Source: a virus
Length of the DNA stretch: 33,598 bases
Direction: 5' to 3' (one strand)
IMG/VR virus record: IMGVR_UViG_3300032296_001470
Location: 1-33,598 of that record
The stretch's first letter is position 1. Each line of letters opens with the position of its first letter. The notes under the pieces were generated by a model. The model worked only from the letters and a program-made list of their open reading frames with translations. It had not been told where the DNA came from and made no database searches. A program made the translations under genes and the position numbers. Positions 14,126 to 21,899 of this stretch are shown here, one piece after another.

Positions 14126-16211
14126 TATTAATCACTTTTAAAAGTTCAACTTTTGTTAATTCGTTATTTGTTGCATCGTAATCAATTACCTTGTTTATTC
14201 TCCATAACACTCCATCAATAAATACGGGTTTGGCAAAATCCAAATTAGTCAAATCAAGTTCATTCAGGTAAACGTAACAAGTTAATAACTTAGAATCTTT
14301 GTCCGCTATTTCTGCAATGTATCCACTCCAATACACATTAAAAAGATTGTTTGAAGTGTAACTGTTTGGACTGAAATAAATCTCCGATGCTGCACCGAAA
14401 TTAATATCAACAGTTGGGTCTGCTGGATCGTCGAAATGTCCTGCATATCCGTAAACGGTCAAATCGTTTTCTAAGGGAGTCGGATTTGACCCGTCTAAAA
14501 TATCCCATGCCGTTACGCCTGTTATCTTTTTGGCTAATAAAATCCGAATGTTTGAATCCATTCTGTCCTCAGTATCTCCTGACTTTTTGTAAATAGCAGG
14601 AACTACCTTATCGGTTCCTTCATATTTAACTAAAACAGTTGGCGAAAATCCTATTTCAATCGTCTGTTTGTCCTTTGCGAATTGAAATCCCGTATCTTCC
14701 AAACGGTCACCGTAAGACTGATTGTATTTCTTTTTGTAACCTTCGTTGTAAAAATCGTTATCCTCTTTGAACTTGTATTCAAAGAATCTACCGTTTAACA
14801 TACCCATTGGTTTTATCTGCCATGCTTTATCCTGTGCAATTTTATAAGTCCAGTCCGTCCACGTTGTCAAATTGTAATAATCCTTATAAGGCTCAATCAA
14901 AAGTTTTTTATCGGTAAACTTATCCTCCGTTACATACAAATTGAACATTCTTAAAATCCATCCGAAGAAATCCTTTTGCTGAATGTTACGGGGTATAATG
15001 TCATTTACGTTCAAGTGTTCCCCTTCCTGAATATCCGTCAAAATAGGAAGCAAAGATTTAACCGTTATTGTGAGTTCGGTAATTTCAGCAAATACAAAGT
15101 ACGCCGTTGCATTAACAGAAAACAGGTCAAGCGTTGCAGCTTCGACATTCCACGTATTTTCTATTGTGAATGATTGTTCCGTAGTATCCCAAACATTTGG
15201 ATTAGGGAAACCGCCGCTAATCTTTGTTGGTTTTAACTCTTCGTTTATTAATTCATCATCTTGAAAACTTGAAGTTATCCACAATCTCGGCTGCTCTAAT
15301 CCGCTTGTGTTCTCTTGTGAAATGAACCGCCCTGAAATCTTTATTTTAACCTCTAAGGTTGCAGGATCGCCCGTGTATTGATAAGAGTTAGTGCCCGTGA
15401 AATCTACTTTGTAATTTTCAGCAAGTGTTAAATCCAAACTTTCAATATTGAACGGGTCGGGATCACGTGCATCACCACTAACAGGAGCAGCAAGGTAACT
15501 GCTTAAAAAGTTGTTTTCATAGCGTCTTAACTTAGCGACATTTGCCGGGATAACCAACTTTTGAAACAATGCCGAATCCAAAAAAGCACTTTCGTAAGTG
15601 TACCCTGCATTGTGAAAAATCTTATCTAAGTACTCTTTAACATAAAAAGCAGGTCGAAAAGTTTTAATATCGTAATCTACTTTGCCCGTTGAATATGTTC
15701 CGTGATCTATCAAAGGGTAATAATAACCGCTTCCATTAATAGCATCCCAACTGTTTTTGATATTAGTTGTATTGTACTCGTGATCGTACTCTGAAAAATC
15801 CAAATCCTCAAGTTTCTTATTACCGATGTTCGCAATGAACCCGCCCAACTCCCCAAAAATAGAACCTTCGTACTCAACTAAACTTTTATTCCTTACAATC
15901 CCAGTTAACCGAAATACCCCTTTACAGATTAACAAACCGTTCAATCTTAACTCAGCACGGCTAATTTGCGCCACGTTGAAATTAACGCCTATATTCGGGC
16001 TGCCTTGCACGTATGGATTAGAACTTCCTAACTCCGCAATGTTGCCGAAAATAGCGTTGTTTGCGTTCGTTCCGGGAAGTACAATAGTCTTAGAAAAGGA
16101 AGTATCCCGACTGCCATATTTATTAATGTCATCAATCGCTAAAGTTAATTGAACGCTTATCTGTTCGTTTATATCCGCTTCTTTTCCCTCTATGAATAAC
16201 TGATAGATCAT
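14118..16211 (-). CDS. Tail tip / baseplate hub-like protein
   Basis: 697 residues. The first ~150 residues form a beta-rich, Dit-like domain: MIYQLFIEGKEADIN, YGSRDTSFSKTIVLPGTN, FGNIAEL, AELRLNGLLICKGVF and EDLDFSEYDHEYN. The pattern 'SFSKTI.LPGT....iFG.I' is one I know from large tail proteins of Bacteroidota phages. The centre has aromatic-rich segments around the domain boundary YVKEYLDKIFHNAGYTYES and a FFGWILRMFNLYV helix. The rest is beta-rich and ends with a short strand set. It should sit at the tail end and hold the fibres or receptor machinery. Start and stop overlap the neighbours by 4 and 8 bp. Exact role inferred. Confidence 0.6.
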   Translation of the reverse strand: MIYQLFIEGKEADINEQISVQLTLAIDDINKYGSRDTSFSKTIVLPGTNANNAIFGNIAELGSSNPYVQGSPNIGVNFNVAQISRAELRLNGLLICKGVFRLTGIVRNKSLVEYEGSIFGELGGFIANIGNKKLEDLDFSEYDHEYNTTNIKNSWDAINGSGYYYPLIDHGTYSTGKVDYDIKTFRPAFYVKEYLDKIFHNAGYTYESAFLDSALFQKLVIPANVAKLRRYENNFLSSYLAAPVSGDARDPDPFNIESLDLTLAENYKVDFTGTNSYQYTGDPATLEVKIKISGRFISQENTSGLEQPRLWITSSFQDDELINEELKPTKISGGFPNPNVWDTTEQSFTIENTWNVEAATLDLFSVNATAYFVFAEITELTITVKSLLPILTDIQEGEHLNVNDIIPRNIQQKDFFGWILRMFNLYVTEDKFTDKKLLIEPYKDYYNLTTWTDWTYKIAQDKAWQIKPMGMLNGRFFEYKFKEDNDFYNEGYKKKYNQSYGDRLEDTGFQFAKDKQTIEIGFSPTVLVKYEGTDKVVPAIYKKSGDTEDRMDSNIRILLAKKITGVTAWDILDGSNPTPLENDLTVYGYAGHFDDPADPTVDINFGAASEIYFSPNSYTSNNLFNVYWSGYIAEIADKDSKLLTCYVYLNELDLTNLDFAKPVFIDGVLWRINKVIDYDATNNELTKVELLKVINNG

Positions 16212-17329
16212 CTGTACTGTGTGTTATTGTCGTAAACATCCAAATTGATTTCTAAAACTTCCGTCTTATTAATTAACGAATCTTTGAACTCGTAATTTGT
16301 GTTCGTAATTTGAACGGGGTAAAACCGTTCGTTATCTTTATCATAAATATAAACCAACGGCGAAGTAATTAATTCAGCTAACCATTTATATTCATCTGTA
16401 TTCAACAAATCAGATGTTAGCTTCATTTTGGTTTTAATGTTCGATGCGTAGGTTTTAAATCCTTCGTTGTAAACCAACCCTGCAAAGTCCGACATACTAC
16501 CCCCTGATAACTGCCATGCATTACGCTCAAACTTTTTCTTTTCGTTGTCCATAGTCAAAACTCCATGAACAAAAGTAAACGAATCCCATGCTCCATAAGC
16601 GTTCAGAAATACCAAAGTCCATGGCTTGTATTTAGTGCATTTCTTTTGGAAGTTCAAAGTACCTAAAACGCCCGAACTGTCTAAATCGTAAACCTCAAAT
16701 CGAAAGTCTTGTGTTTGATCGTTAATTGAAAAATACCCAAATGTATCAACCCCTTCGATTGAACTGGTATCTATTACCGTTCCGTTTACTTTTATTCGCT
16801 TTTGGATATTCGTTTCAAACGGTATAACGCTTAAAATTATCGGTTCACCTTCGTAAAAGTTATTATCAGTAGGTCGGTTTGTTAATAGCCTTATATTACC
16901 GTTAATTTGATCTTCCAAATCCCAAGTAACTGAATTAATCTTTGCCCTGTTGTATGTATTATAAGCCCTTACGCTTGCACTCGCATCGTTGTACGTTATC
17001 GTATTGCCGCTAACCTGACCAAATTCAACCCGACAGTCTGTAAACCAATAGTCCGCGCCTGAGTAGACATTTGCCGTCCAGTCGTTAACATCCGTTAACT
17101 GAAAAGGGTTATCTAAAAGAGTTGACCTCACTACATTACTCACATTGATAACCCCGTATTTGTTCGCCCCGTAAGGGGTGTTTTTAATTCTCGCTAATAA
17201 CTGAGAATCTTTGTACACATCAAAGATATATTGAAACCCCGCCGTATTCTTATCGGTTGAATCCACTACAAACCATAACGGCTCATGTGCTGACTTATAA
17301 TCGCCCGGCGTTCCTGAAATGTTTATCAT
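16208..17329 (-). CDS. Tail protein of the distal tail region
   Basis: 373 residues, beta-rich. It starts MINISGTPGDYKSAHEPLWF, continues with a QYIFDVYKDSQLLARIKNTP strand pair and YGVINVSNVVRSTLL, and has NRPTDNNFYEGEPIILSVIP in the centre. Toward the end are WQLSGGSMSDFAGL, a KTKMKLTSDLLNTDEYKWL helix and SPLVYIYDKDNERFYPVQI. The 'YSAH.P..FvV ... KYV.D.Y' start occurs in a phage tail-protein group of Bacteroidota that I remember only by pattern. It has 4-bp overlaps with both neighbours, so it is part of one translationally coupled tail operon. Likely a distal-tail/baseplate component; no enzyme motif. Confidence 0.55.
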   Translation of the reverse strand: MINISGTPGDYKSAHEPLWFVVDSTDKNTAGFQYIFDVYKDSQLLARIKNTPYGANKYGVINVSNVVRSTLLDNPFQLTDVNDWTANVYSGADYWFTDCRVEFGQVSGNTITYNDASASVRAYNTYNRAKINSVTWDLEDQINGNIRLLTNRPTDNNFYEGEPIILSVIPFETNIQKRIKVNGTVIDTSSIEGVDTFGYFSINDQTQDFRFEVYDLDSSGVLGTLNFQKKCTKYKPWTLVFLNAYGAWDSFTFVHGVLTMDNEKKKFERNAWQLSGGSMSDFAGLVYNEGFKTYASNIKTKMKLTSDLLNTDEYKWLAELITSPLVYIYDKDNERFYPVQITNTNYEFKDSLINKTEVLEINLDVYDNNTQYR

Positions 17330-17982
17330 TTTTTAACCTCTTTTATCATGTTTCGTAAATCTATCCTAATATCCGCCCCCATAGCTTCTGCCATTTTCGG
17401 CCCGAAGTCTTTAAAACTTTCATCAAAGGCGCGTGACCAAAAACCCGTCTTTTTAAACCCTTTCATCTGTATGGACTTTGCGAACATAAACGCAACTTTT
17501 CGTATCGAATCGGCTCTTTTTACCGTTTCTTTTAACCGCTTCCTTTTCTTTTGCAGTTTGCTTAGTTTAGTCTTTTGATCGTCAATAGCCGCTGCATTTA
17601 CATTTGTTCGCATCCATTTCATGATCTCAATAATAGGCGGCATTTTATCCCTGTACTTGTACGGCGAAGTCCTGTTCTTTGACTTAGGTCCAGCACCTTG
17701 CACCCCTTCATCTACAAACTTGTAATAATCATTCACGAATATTTTAAGGCTCAACCCTCCCGGCATTTCTGTAGACTCAAAGCGCATGGATTCACTCAAC
17801 CCGCCTGTGCTGATCTTATTCGCTTGTTTTAGGTTCTTTTGCGCCTTACTTATAAACTCCATAGCATACAAGCCCAACATAGCCTCTACGGTGTTTAATT
17901 GCACGGAATCGCCTTTCGCTTCGCCTAATCCTGCGAATACCCCCGCCCCTGCTTTCCTTTGCGCTTGTTGAATTGTAGGCAT
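17326..17982 (-). CDS. HK97 gp10-like tail-completion protein
   Basis: 218 residues from ATG 17982; a longer in-frame start at 18006 would be a TTG inside the terminator. The core (about 45-110) matches the gp10-like pattern: GLYAMEFISKAQKNLKQANK, STGGLSESMRFES, SLKIFVNDYYKFVDEGVQG, then PYKYRDKMPPIIEIMKWM. A Lys-rich helix (KLSKLQKKRKRLKE) interrupts the usual size before the closing FMFAKSIQMKGFKKTGFW block. Members occur between head and tail genes and finish tail attachment. It stands first after a terminator and has a 4-bp overlap with the next gene. Confidence 0.7.
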   Translation of the reverse strand: MPTIQQAQRKAGAGVFAGLGEAKGDSVQLNTVEAMLGLYAMEFISKAQKNLKQANKISTGGLSESMRFESTEMPGGLSLKIFVNDYYKFVDEGVQGAGPKSKNRTSPYKYRDKMPPIIEIMKWMRTNVNAAAIDDQKTKLSKLQKKRKRLKETVKRADSIRKVAFMFAKSIQMKGFKKTGFWSRAFDESFKDFGPKMAEAMGADIRIDLRNMIKEVKK

Positions 17983-18004
17983 ACGTTCATAAATACCGAA
18001 AAAC

Positions 18005-18033
18005 AAAAACCCCCGCCTAAGAATAAGCAGGGG
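18005..18033 (-). terminator. Terminator after the frameshifted chaperone gene
   Basis: A ten-base-pair stem on the minus strand: CCCCTGCTTA and TAGGCGGGGG (with G-U pairs), a TTCT loop and five T (18009-18005). It follows the T-domain stop at 18054 by about 20 bp and would limit transcription into the tail genes. Confidence 0.85.
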
Positions 18034-18053
18034 AACTTCTAAACCATGAACAA

Positions 18054-18326
18054 CTATTTTTTTAACTTTTCAATTTGCTTTTCTTCCTCTTTCTTTTCAG
18101 CTTTAATGTAAACTAAATCATTTAAATATTGTAAAATGTCTAATTCGTAAGCCTGTTCTAAACTGATTCCTTCAAATTTTGCGACTTGTTTAGTACTGTA
18201 TATCCATCCGTAATGCTCACTAAAAGATCCACTACCATTTGCGACTGTTCCGGGGTCATCACCGTTTGGAATTGGTTCTTCAAATAGTCCTGAGAACTGC
18301 TGATCCAACCGCTTAAGACAAGATAA
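18054..18326 (-). CDS. T-like extension read by a -1 frameshift
   Basis: This is the shifted part of the chaperone gene. In the -1 frame the protein continues after Phe161 for 90 more residues: LSCLKRLDQQFSGLFEEPIP, a Gly/Ser linker, SEHYGWIYSTKQVAKFEG, ISLEQAYELDILQYLNDLVY and a Lys/Glu-rich tail. The domain has no ATG of its own; the frame opens only with a TTG near 18341. This makes the 251-residue fusion from 18808 the natural product. A YGW..., EG..L..AY.L....L.., then charged helix is what T-type extensions look like. The overlap with the unshifted frame runs from 18158 to 18326, as in lambda G-T. It would be made at a low ratio. Confidence 0.65.
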   Translation of the reverse strand, partial: LSCLKRLDQQFSGLFEEPIPNGDDPGTVANGSGSFSEHYGWIYSTKQVAKFEGISLEQAYELDILQYLNDLVYIKAEKKEEEKQIEKLKK

Positions 18327-18808
18327 AAAAAAACCACGCAATTGTAAACCTCTACAAACTTCGCTTGTTTCAAGTCATTTGCGTACTCTGAATGCTTCCG
18401 TGCATCGTATTTGCCTAACTTCCACCCGAAAATACCTTTCTTCATAGGAAGCACACAAGATGCCATTAACGTGTGCAGATTCTCGATAAAATCGCCTTTC
18501 CCGAAATGCTTTACTTCGATGTACCTTGCTGCCGGAATCTTTTCAATTTGGTGTACAAAGTAGTATCTTTTACCGTTGGCGTCGATATAATTCTTTGCCG
18601 TCTTATCAAAGTTCAATGCCTCCAAAAAAGAATATTCCTTTTCTTTTTGGACTAACTTTTCAAAGGGCCACGAATCTATTTCATCTTCAGCAATACCCTC
18701 ACAAGTGCTTATAACCTCAACCAATACATCAAGGTTTGACCTCCCTTCGCTTGTGATTGTCTTATACAATCTTTGATACTGTTCAACCGTTAATTCGTTC
18801 CAGTTCAT
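18158..18808 (-). CDS. Tail assembly chaperone, G-like unshifted form
   Basis: 216 residues from ATG 18808. A helical N-terminus (MNWNELTVEQYQRLYKTI) leads to a stable middle with SFLEALNFDK and GKRYYFVHQIEKI, then ARYIEVKHFGKGDFIENLH, and a hydrophobic VYNCVVFFYLVLSGW stretch carrying the slippery T-run. The last ~55 residues read without the shift differ entirely from the shifted product. The start MNW.ELT..QY..L and the strand-helix order fit Bacteroidota tail assembly chaperones, which bind the tape measure during tail building, as lambda gpG does. It directly follows the large terminase gene (9 bp gap). Chaperone call rests on the overlapping frame plus its place among tail genes. Confidence 0.65.
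   Translation of the reverse strand: MNWNELTVEQYQRLYKTITSEGRSNLDVLVEVISTCEGIAEDEIDSWPFEKLVQKEKEYSFLEALNFDKTAKNYIDANGKRYYFVHQIEKIPAARYIEVKHFGKGDFIENLHTLMASCVLPMKKGIFGWKLGKYDARKHSEYANDLKQAKFVEVYNCVVFFYLVLSGWISSSQDYLKNQFQTVMTPEQSQMVVDLLVSITDGYTVLNKSQNLKESV
18324..18334 (-). promoter_or_regulatory. Slippery site for -1 frameshift (T9 run)
   Basis: On the minus strand the 0-frame codons are GTG GTT TTT TTT TAT, with nine T in a row (18333-18325). The heptamer T TTT TTT allows both tRNAs to re-pair one base back, after which the -1 frame reads TTA TCT TGT. I did not identify a downstream stem that would stimulate the slip. Confidence 0.65.
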
Positions 18809-18817
18809 ATTTAGAGT

Positions 18818-19978
18818 TTATACAAATACATACTTAAAATCGTGTGACCGTTCCTGATATTGCGCCCATGCTAATGCTAAGGCATTAACACAGTCATCGT
18901 GCATTCCTATTGGTGCATTATACCTAACGCCTGTTCTTGTGCTTTCATATTCAAAAGATTCAAGTTCATTCGTTATAATACCCTCCGGGAATCCGATCTT
19001 TCTTTGTTGAATAGCAACTTGCAACCCCTCCATTAACTGTTGCTTAGAATGAGAGGTATATTTAAACCCAAATACATTAGGTCTTAACCTTTGAACATCT
19101 TCAACAATAGGATCGCCAACGCCCGTAGAATCGACTTTAATAGGTGCTTTTGGTAACTGTAAGATTGTTTGCTTAGTAATGTTCCAATCTCTTTGAAACC
19201 TCTCAAAATAGCATACCTGAGCGAATTTATCTAATCCGATTATAACAGTCCAGTCAAAAGACTTCGCCAAGTCAACCCCAAAACAAACAGGAGGCTCCGT
19301 ACTTAACGGCATGGTGCATTGCTTTATAAACTGAAACCCGAAAGGATTTGCCACGTTGTCATTAAATTCAGCTAAGTATTCCTGACTGAATGCAAGTTCC
19401 GGCAAATCTTTTTGAGCGTCCCAAATTTCCGAAATATCAATAAAAGGATTTGAACTCGTTGGCATTTTCCACGCCGCCCAGTTAGGTTCTGCACCCCCTC
19501 TCATAAACAACTTGTAAAAATCGTTTTTCCCTTTCGGAGTGGATAAAAACCATGCATCCCCCTTTAAATCCGTTAAGGTAGGTCTAATTGATTGCGTCCA
19601 CGCCGTCCATAAGTCTTTGACAAATGCCGCCTCATCAATAATAGCCGTTTTATATTTCCGTGACCGCCCGGCATTAGGATTGTCTAAACTCCAAAACTCA
19701 ATAACACCTCCCGTCATGATCTCTATGAACTGATTATCATGTTTCCGCTTTACAACCTGTTCTAAAGCAGTTAAACACTCTTTGAATGTTCCCTCCAATA
19801 ATTTATACGTAGGCGCAAAATACCCCGCAGGAAGCCCCTGCAATGCCGTTTCACAAAGTAGGTTAATAGATAGCTTCGATTTACCCCAACGCCTCCCGCA
19901 GTTAAGCACGTTGAACCTTTGCCGTTCGGATATTACCTTAGCTTGGTTCTGATGAAGTTGTGGGAGCCTGACTAACAT
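18818..19978 (-). CDS. terL: Terminase large subunit
   Basis: 386 residues from ATG 19978; an in-frame TTG at 19984 would add two. The ATPase has a Walker A-like GRRWGKSK (28-35), Walker B AIIDEA (112-117) and the coupling motif STPKG (about 146-150). The nuclease half carries a RuvC-like metal site: FGVDLAKSFDWT with Asp236, KVDSTGVGDP (near 285) and the late MHDDCVNALALA. This enzyme cuts the concatemer and drives DNA into the prohead through the portal. It overlaps the small-subunit gene by 41 bp, a strong sign of coupled translation. Assigned with high confidence from the full motif set. Confidence 0.93.
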   Translation of the reverse strand: MLVRLPQLHQNQAKVISERQRFNVLNCGRRWGKSKLSINLLCETALQGLPAGYFAPTYKLLEGTFKECLTALEQVVKRKHDNQFIEIMTGGVIEFWSLDNPNAGRSRKYKTAIIDEAAFVKDLWTAWTQSIRPTLTDLKGDAWFLSTPKGKNDFYKLFMRGGAEPNWAAWKMPTSSNPFIDISEIWDAQKDLPELAFSQEYLAEFNDNVANPFGFQFIKQCTMPLSTEPPVCFGVDLAKSFDWTVIIGLDKFAQVCYFERFQRDWNITKQTILQLPKAPIKVDSTGVGDPIVEDVQRLRPNVFGFKYTSHSKQQLMEGLQVAIQQRKIGFPEGIITNELESFEYESTRTGVRYNAPIGMHDDCVNALALAWAQYQERSHDFKYVFV

Positions 19979-20375
19979 ATTCAACCGTGATTTTATTTGT
20001 GGTATCGTTTCGTGAATCTACTTTGTCGCTCATTCCTAAACGATTCTTTGCGTAGAATATCCCTTTGCCTTCATTCGCTACGATATCCTCCGCAAGTGCC
20101 TTAAATTGATCGTCTATACTTTTAATAGTGTAGAATAATGGATGTTCTTCGCTTCTCATTGCCTTATACCAATTATCCCGACAATAAAAATCAAAGTGCT
20201 GCCTTCTTAACCAATGAAGCAAAAAATAAGAAACAGTAGGCAAATGTCTTTCTTTAATTTGAACAGGGCCTTTAACCGTTGGTACTTCCTTTGTGGATTC
20301 AATACAATAGTCACAATAGGCATCTGCCATGTCTTGTAACTCATTAGGGTTAATATCTCGAAAGTTATTCGCCAT
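19938..20375 (-). CDS. terS: Terminase small subunit
   Basis: 145 residues from ATG 20375; the frame extends to a TTG at 20393 inside the glycosyltransferase gene. It has a helical N-terminus (NPNELQDMADAYCDYCIEST), the IKERHLPTVSYFLLHWLRRQ helix pair that would make the DNA-binding fold, and a KAMRSEEHPLFYTIKSIDDQ centre. The end is short and polar. It recognises the packaging site and activates the large subunit, whose gene overlaps it. The family is weakly conserved, so the call is based on size, helix pattern and place. Confidence 0.75.
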   Translation of the reverse strand: MANNFRDINPNELQDMADAYCDYCIESTKEVPTVKGPVQIKERHLPTVSYFLLHWLRRQHFDFYCRDNWYKAMRSEEHPLFYTIKSIDDQFKALAEDIVANEGKGIFYAKNRLGMSDKVDSRNDTTNKITVEYVSQAPTTSSEPS

Positions 20376-21018
20376 ACATTTGCTGATTATCAATTATATT
20401 TTTTGACTGTTCATAAGACAAATAGACAAATCCTTTGTCGTATATCTTTTGCCATTCGCTGAAGCCATCTATTGAACGCTTCAACCCTTCATCTTTCATT
20501 TTTCTATACTCAGTACCGTTCCCTACATCATGCCCTATGTGATCTGCCTTAAATCCTGAAATGTAGTAATTCGTAAACCCTGATTTTGTTAATCGGTAAC
20601 AGTAATCCGAATCCTGCATTCCGTAAGGGTCTTGATCTAAATTAAAATACCCCACCGTTTCAAATGCTTTCCGGGTTACTATGAAATTACCAAATACGCC
20701 CCACGAAGGATGAACTTTAATCCCGTTTAGTTCCGTTGGCTCTGGTAGTGATTCAACACAATAAACCGCCGCAATGCCTGTTTCGGGTATCGTCTTTGCA
20801 GCATGAAGCAAAGCATCTATACTTCCTTTTGGCATTACGATATCGTTGGCGCAAACAATAACAAAGTCAAGTTTCTTATCTTCAAAGTAGTATTTTAACC
20901 CTTCGTTAATAGCTGCTGAAATGCCATACTTTTCAACTATAAAAGTATCGTAACCTTCAATAGATTGTAAGGCTAACTGAGTATGTTCTTTTCGTTGGTA
21001 GTTAAGAAATACGATCAT
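20365..21018 (-). CDS. GT-A type glycosyltransferase
   Basis: 217 residues. The fold begins MIVFLNYQRKEHTQLALQSI, with a Rossmann-like VEKYGISAAINEGLKYYF. The metal/sugar site would be VIVCANDIVMPKGSIDAL (CAND in place of the usual D-x-D), followed by GNFIVTRKAFETVGYF and the acceptor-loop acid motif QDSDYCYRL. This order (start strand, AIN.GL, ND.., GxF..., DxDYC.RL) is that of family-2-like glycosyltransferases. It lies next to an LpxA-like acyltransferase (17 bp overlap) and 11 bp into the terminase start. That suggests a sugar transferred to host envelope or virion and perhaps N- or O-acylated by the neighbour; partners are inference. Confidence 0.75.
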   Translation of the reverse strand: MIVFLNYQRKEHTQLALQSIEGYDTFIVEKYGISAAINEGLKYYFEDKKLDFVIVCANDIVMPKGSIDALLHAAKTIPETGIAAVYCVESLPEPTELNGIKVHPSWGVFGNFIVTRKAFETVGYFNLDQDPYGMQDSDYCYRLTKSGFTNYYISGFKADHIGHDVGNGTEYRKMKDEGLKRSIDGFSEWQKIYDKGFVYLSYEQSKNIIDNQQMYGE

Positions 21019-21487
21019 TGCTGCCTATGAATTTAGCCGGAACTCCAGCGTATTTAGAATTAGGTTTCAATTCCGTTTTTTTAGTCACAACTGAACCCAT
21101 ACCGATCATGCAACCTTGTGGTACTTTAACTCTTTGATGAACACAAGCATTTAACCCTATATTTGTTCCTTCGCCTATTTCAGAATGACCTCCGATTTTT
21201 GCACCACATGAAAGAGTAACACCATTTCTTAAGGTTGCATCATGTCCTACGTGCGAGTGTTTCATAAGGTAACAATTAGAACCAATATACGTTACATTTT
21301 CGCCTCCACTATCAATAGATACAAGTCCTGTGATCTTCGTTCCTTTCCCAATGTACACCCCTTTGGCTTCAGTTTCTTTGCCTTTCCACTCCGGAGGCAT
21401 ACCGATAACGCAATAAGGCCCGATGTACACATCATCTTCAATGGTTACATTTTCGCCTATTATTGCCGTCGGGTGAATAAATTTCAT
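21002..21487 (-). CDS. LpxA-like hexapeptide acyltransferase
   Basis: 161 residues made of hexapeptide repeats that form a left-handed beta helix: the IHPTAIIGENVTIEDDV start, YIGPYCVIG, then after a loop KGVYIGKGTKITG and TYIGSNCYLMKHSHVGHDAT. The central part is strikingly LpxA-like: YLMKHSHVGHDA (His79 and His82 at the catalytic His122/His125 positions of LpxA), AKIGGHSEIGEG and ACVHQRVKVP. It then ends GSVVTKKTELKPN and YAGVPAKFI. The C-terminal helical domain of LpxA (normally ~260 residues total) is missing. It could add an acyl group to a lipid A precursor or a sugar nucleotide. A sugar acetyltransferase is the main alternative. It lies between a small Cys protein and the GT-A gene. 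Confidence 0.75.
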   Translation of the reverse strand: MKFIHPTAIIGENVTIEDDVYIGPYCVIGMPPEWKGKETEAKGVYIGKGTKITGLVSIDSGGENVTYIGSNCYLMKHSHVGHDATLRNGVTLSCGAKIGGHSEIGEGTNIGLNACVHQRVKVPQGCMIGMGSVVTKKTELKPNSKYAGVPAKFIGSNDRIS

Positions 21488-21690
21488 ACACCAAATTTAA
21501 TTATTAATCTTCTTATTGCATCAAAGTAACAAGCCTTGCACCATTTGTTAGGTAGCCAGTTCTGATCAATCTCCTCTTTATAAATACGCTCAATGTCATT
21601 TTTAGACTCTTGGGAAAGGTCACGAATAAATCCGATTCGGACCGTTCCCCATTCATGTTCCAAACTTAAGAACTTTTCTTTGTTGCCCAT
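21484..21690 (-). CDS. 68-residue hypothetical protein
   Basis: 68 residues from ATG 21690; a longer frame to 21717 would begin with TTG. It reads MGNKEKFLSLEHEW, GTVRIGFIRDLSQ, an acidic helix SKNDIERIYKEEIDQNWLPN and a WCKACYFDAIRRLI end whose two Cys (C..C) might bind metal. There is no signal or membrane segment. It overlaps the LpxA-like gene by 4 bp (ATGA) and the upstream membrane gene by 25 bp, so it is real in context. No known family recognised. Confidence 0.6.
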   Translation of the reverse strand: MGNKEKFLSLEHEWGTVRIGFIRDLSQESKNDIERIYKEEIDQNWLPNKWCKACYFDAIRRLIIKFGV

Positions 21691-21899
21691 ATTGATAGTA
21701 TTGAAGCGAATAAACAAGTAAACATTACTTTTGTTATGATTTCAGGAGTAACCCATAACAGTAAAGCAAACCAAAAAGACAAACAAAGATTGCAATTAAA
21801 AGGTTTTCGGTATAAGAATTTAACCCTTTCAGGAACTCTTAATACTTCAATAAAGTAAAAAGCAAACAAAGCCGCCGTAATTGGAATAAGTAGAATCAT
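21666..21899 (-). CDS. Small membrane protein with CNLC motif
   Basis: 77 residues with three hydrophobic segments (about 2-18, 38-52 and 56-70) and a central KPFNCNLCLSFWFALLLW motif. The pattern KPF.C..C.SFW recurs in small phage and chromosomal membrane proteins of Bacteroidota with no established function. A Cys pair at a membrane interface could bind metal or form a disulfide. It overlaps the sigma-like gene (4 bp) and the 68-residue gene (25 bp). Confidence 0.65.
   Translation of the reverse strand: MILLIPITAALFAFYFIEVLRVPERVKFLYRKPFNCNLCLSFWFALLLWVTPEIITKVMFTCLFASILSIWATKKSS

Noticed and set aside
18054-18341. Independent gene for the chaperone T-domain
   Set aside because: The frame has no ATG; its only start would be a TTG within the upstream gene right at the slippery run.
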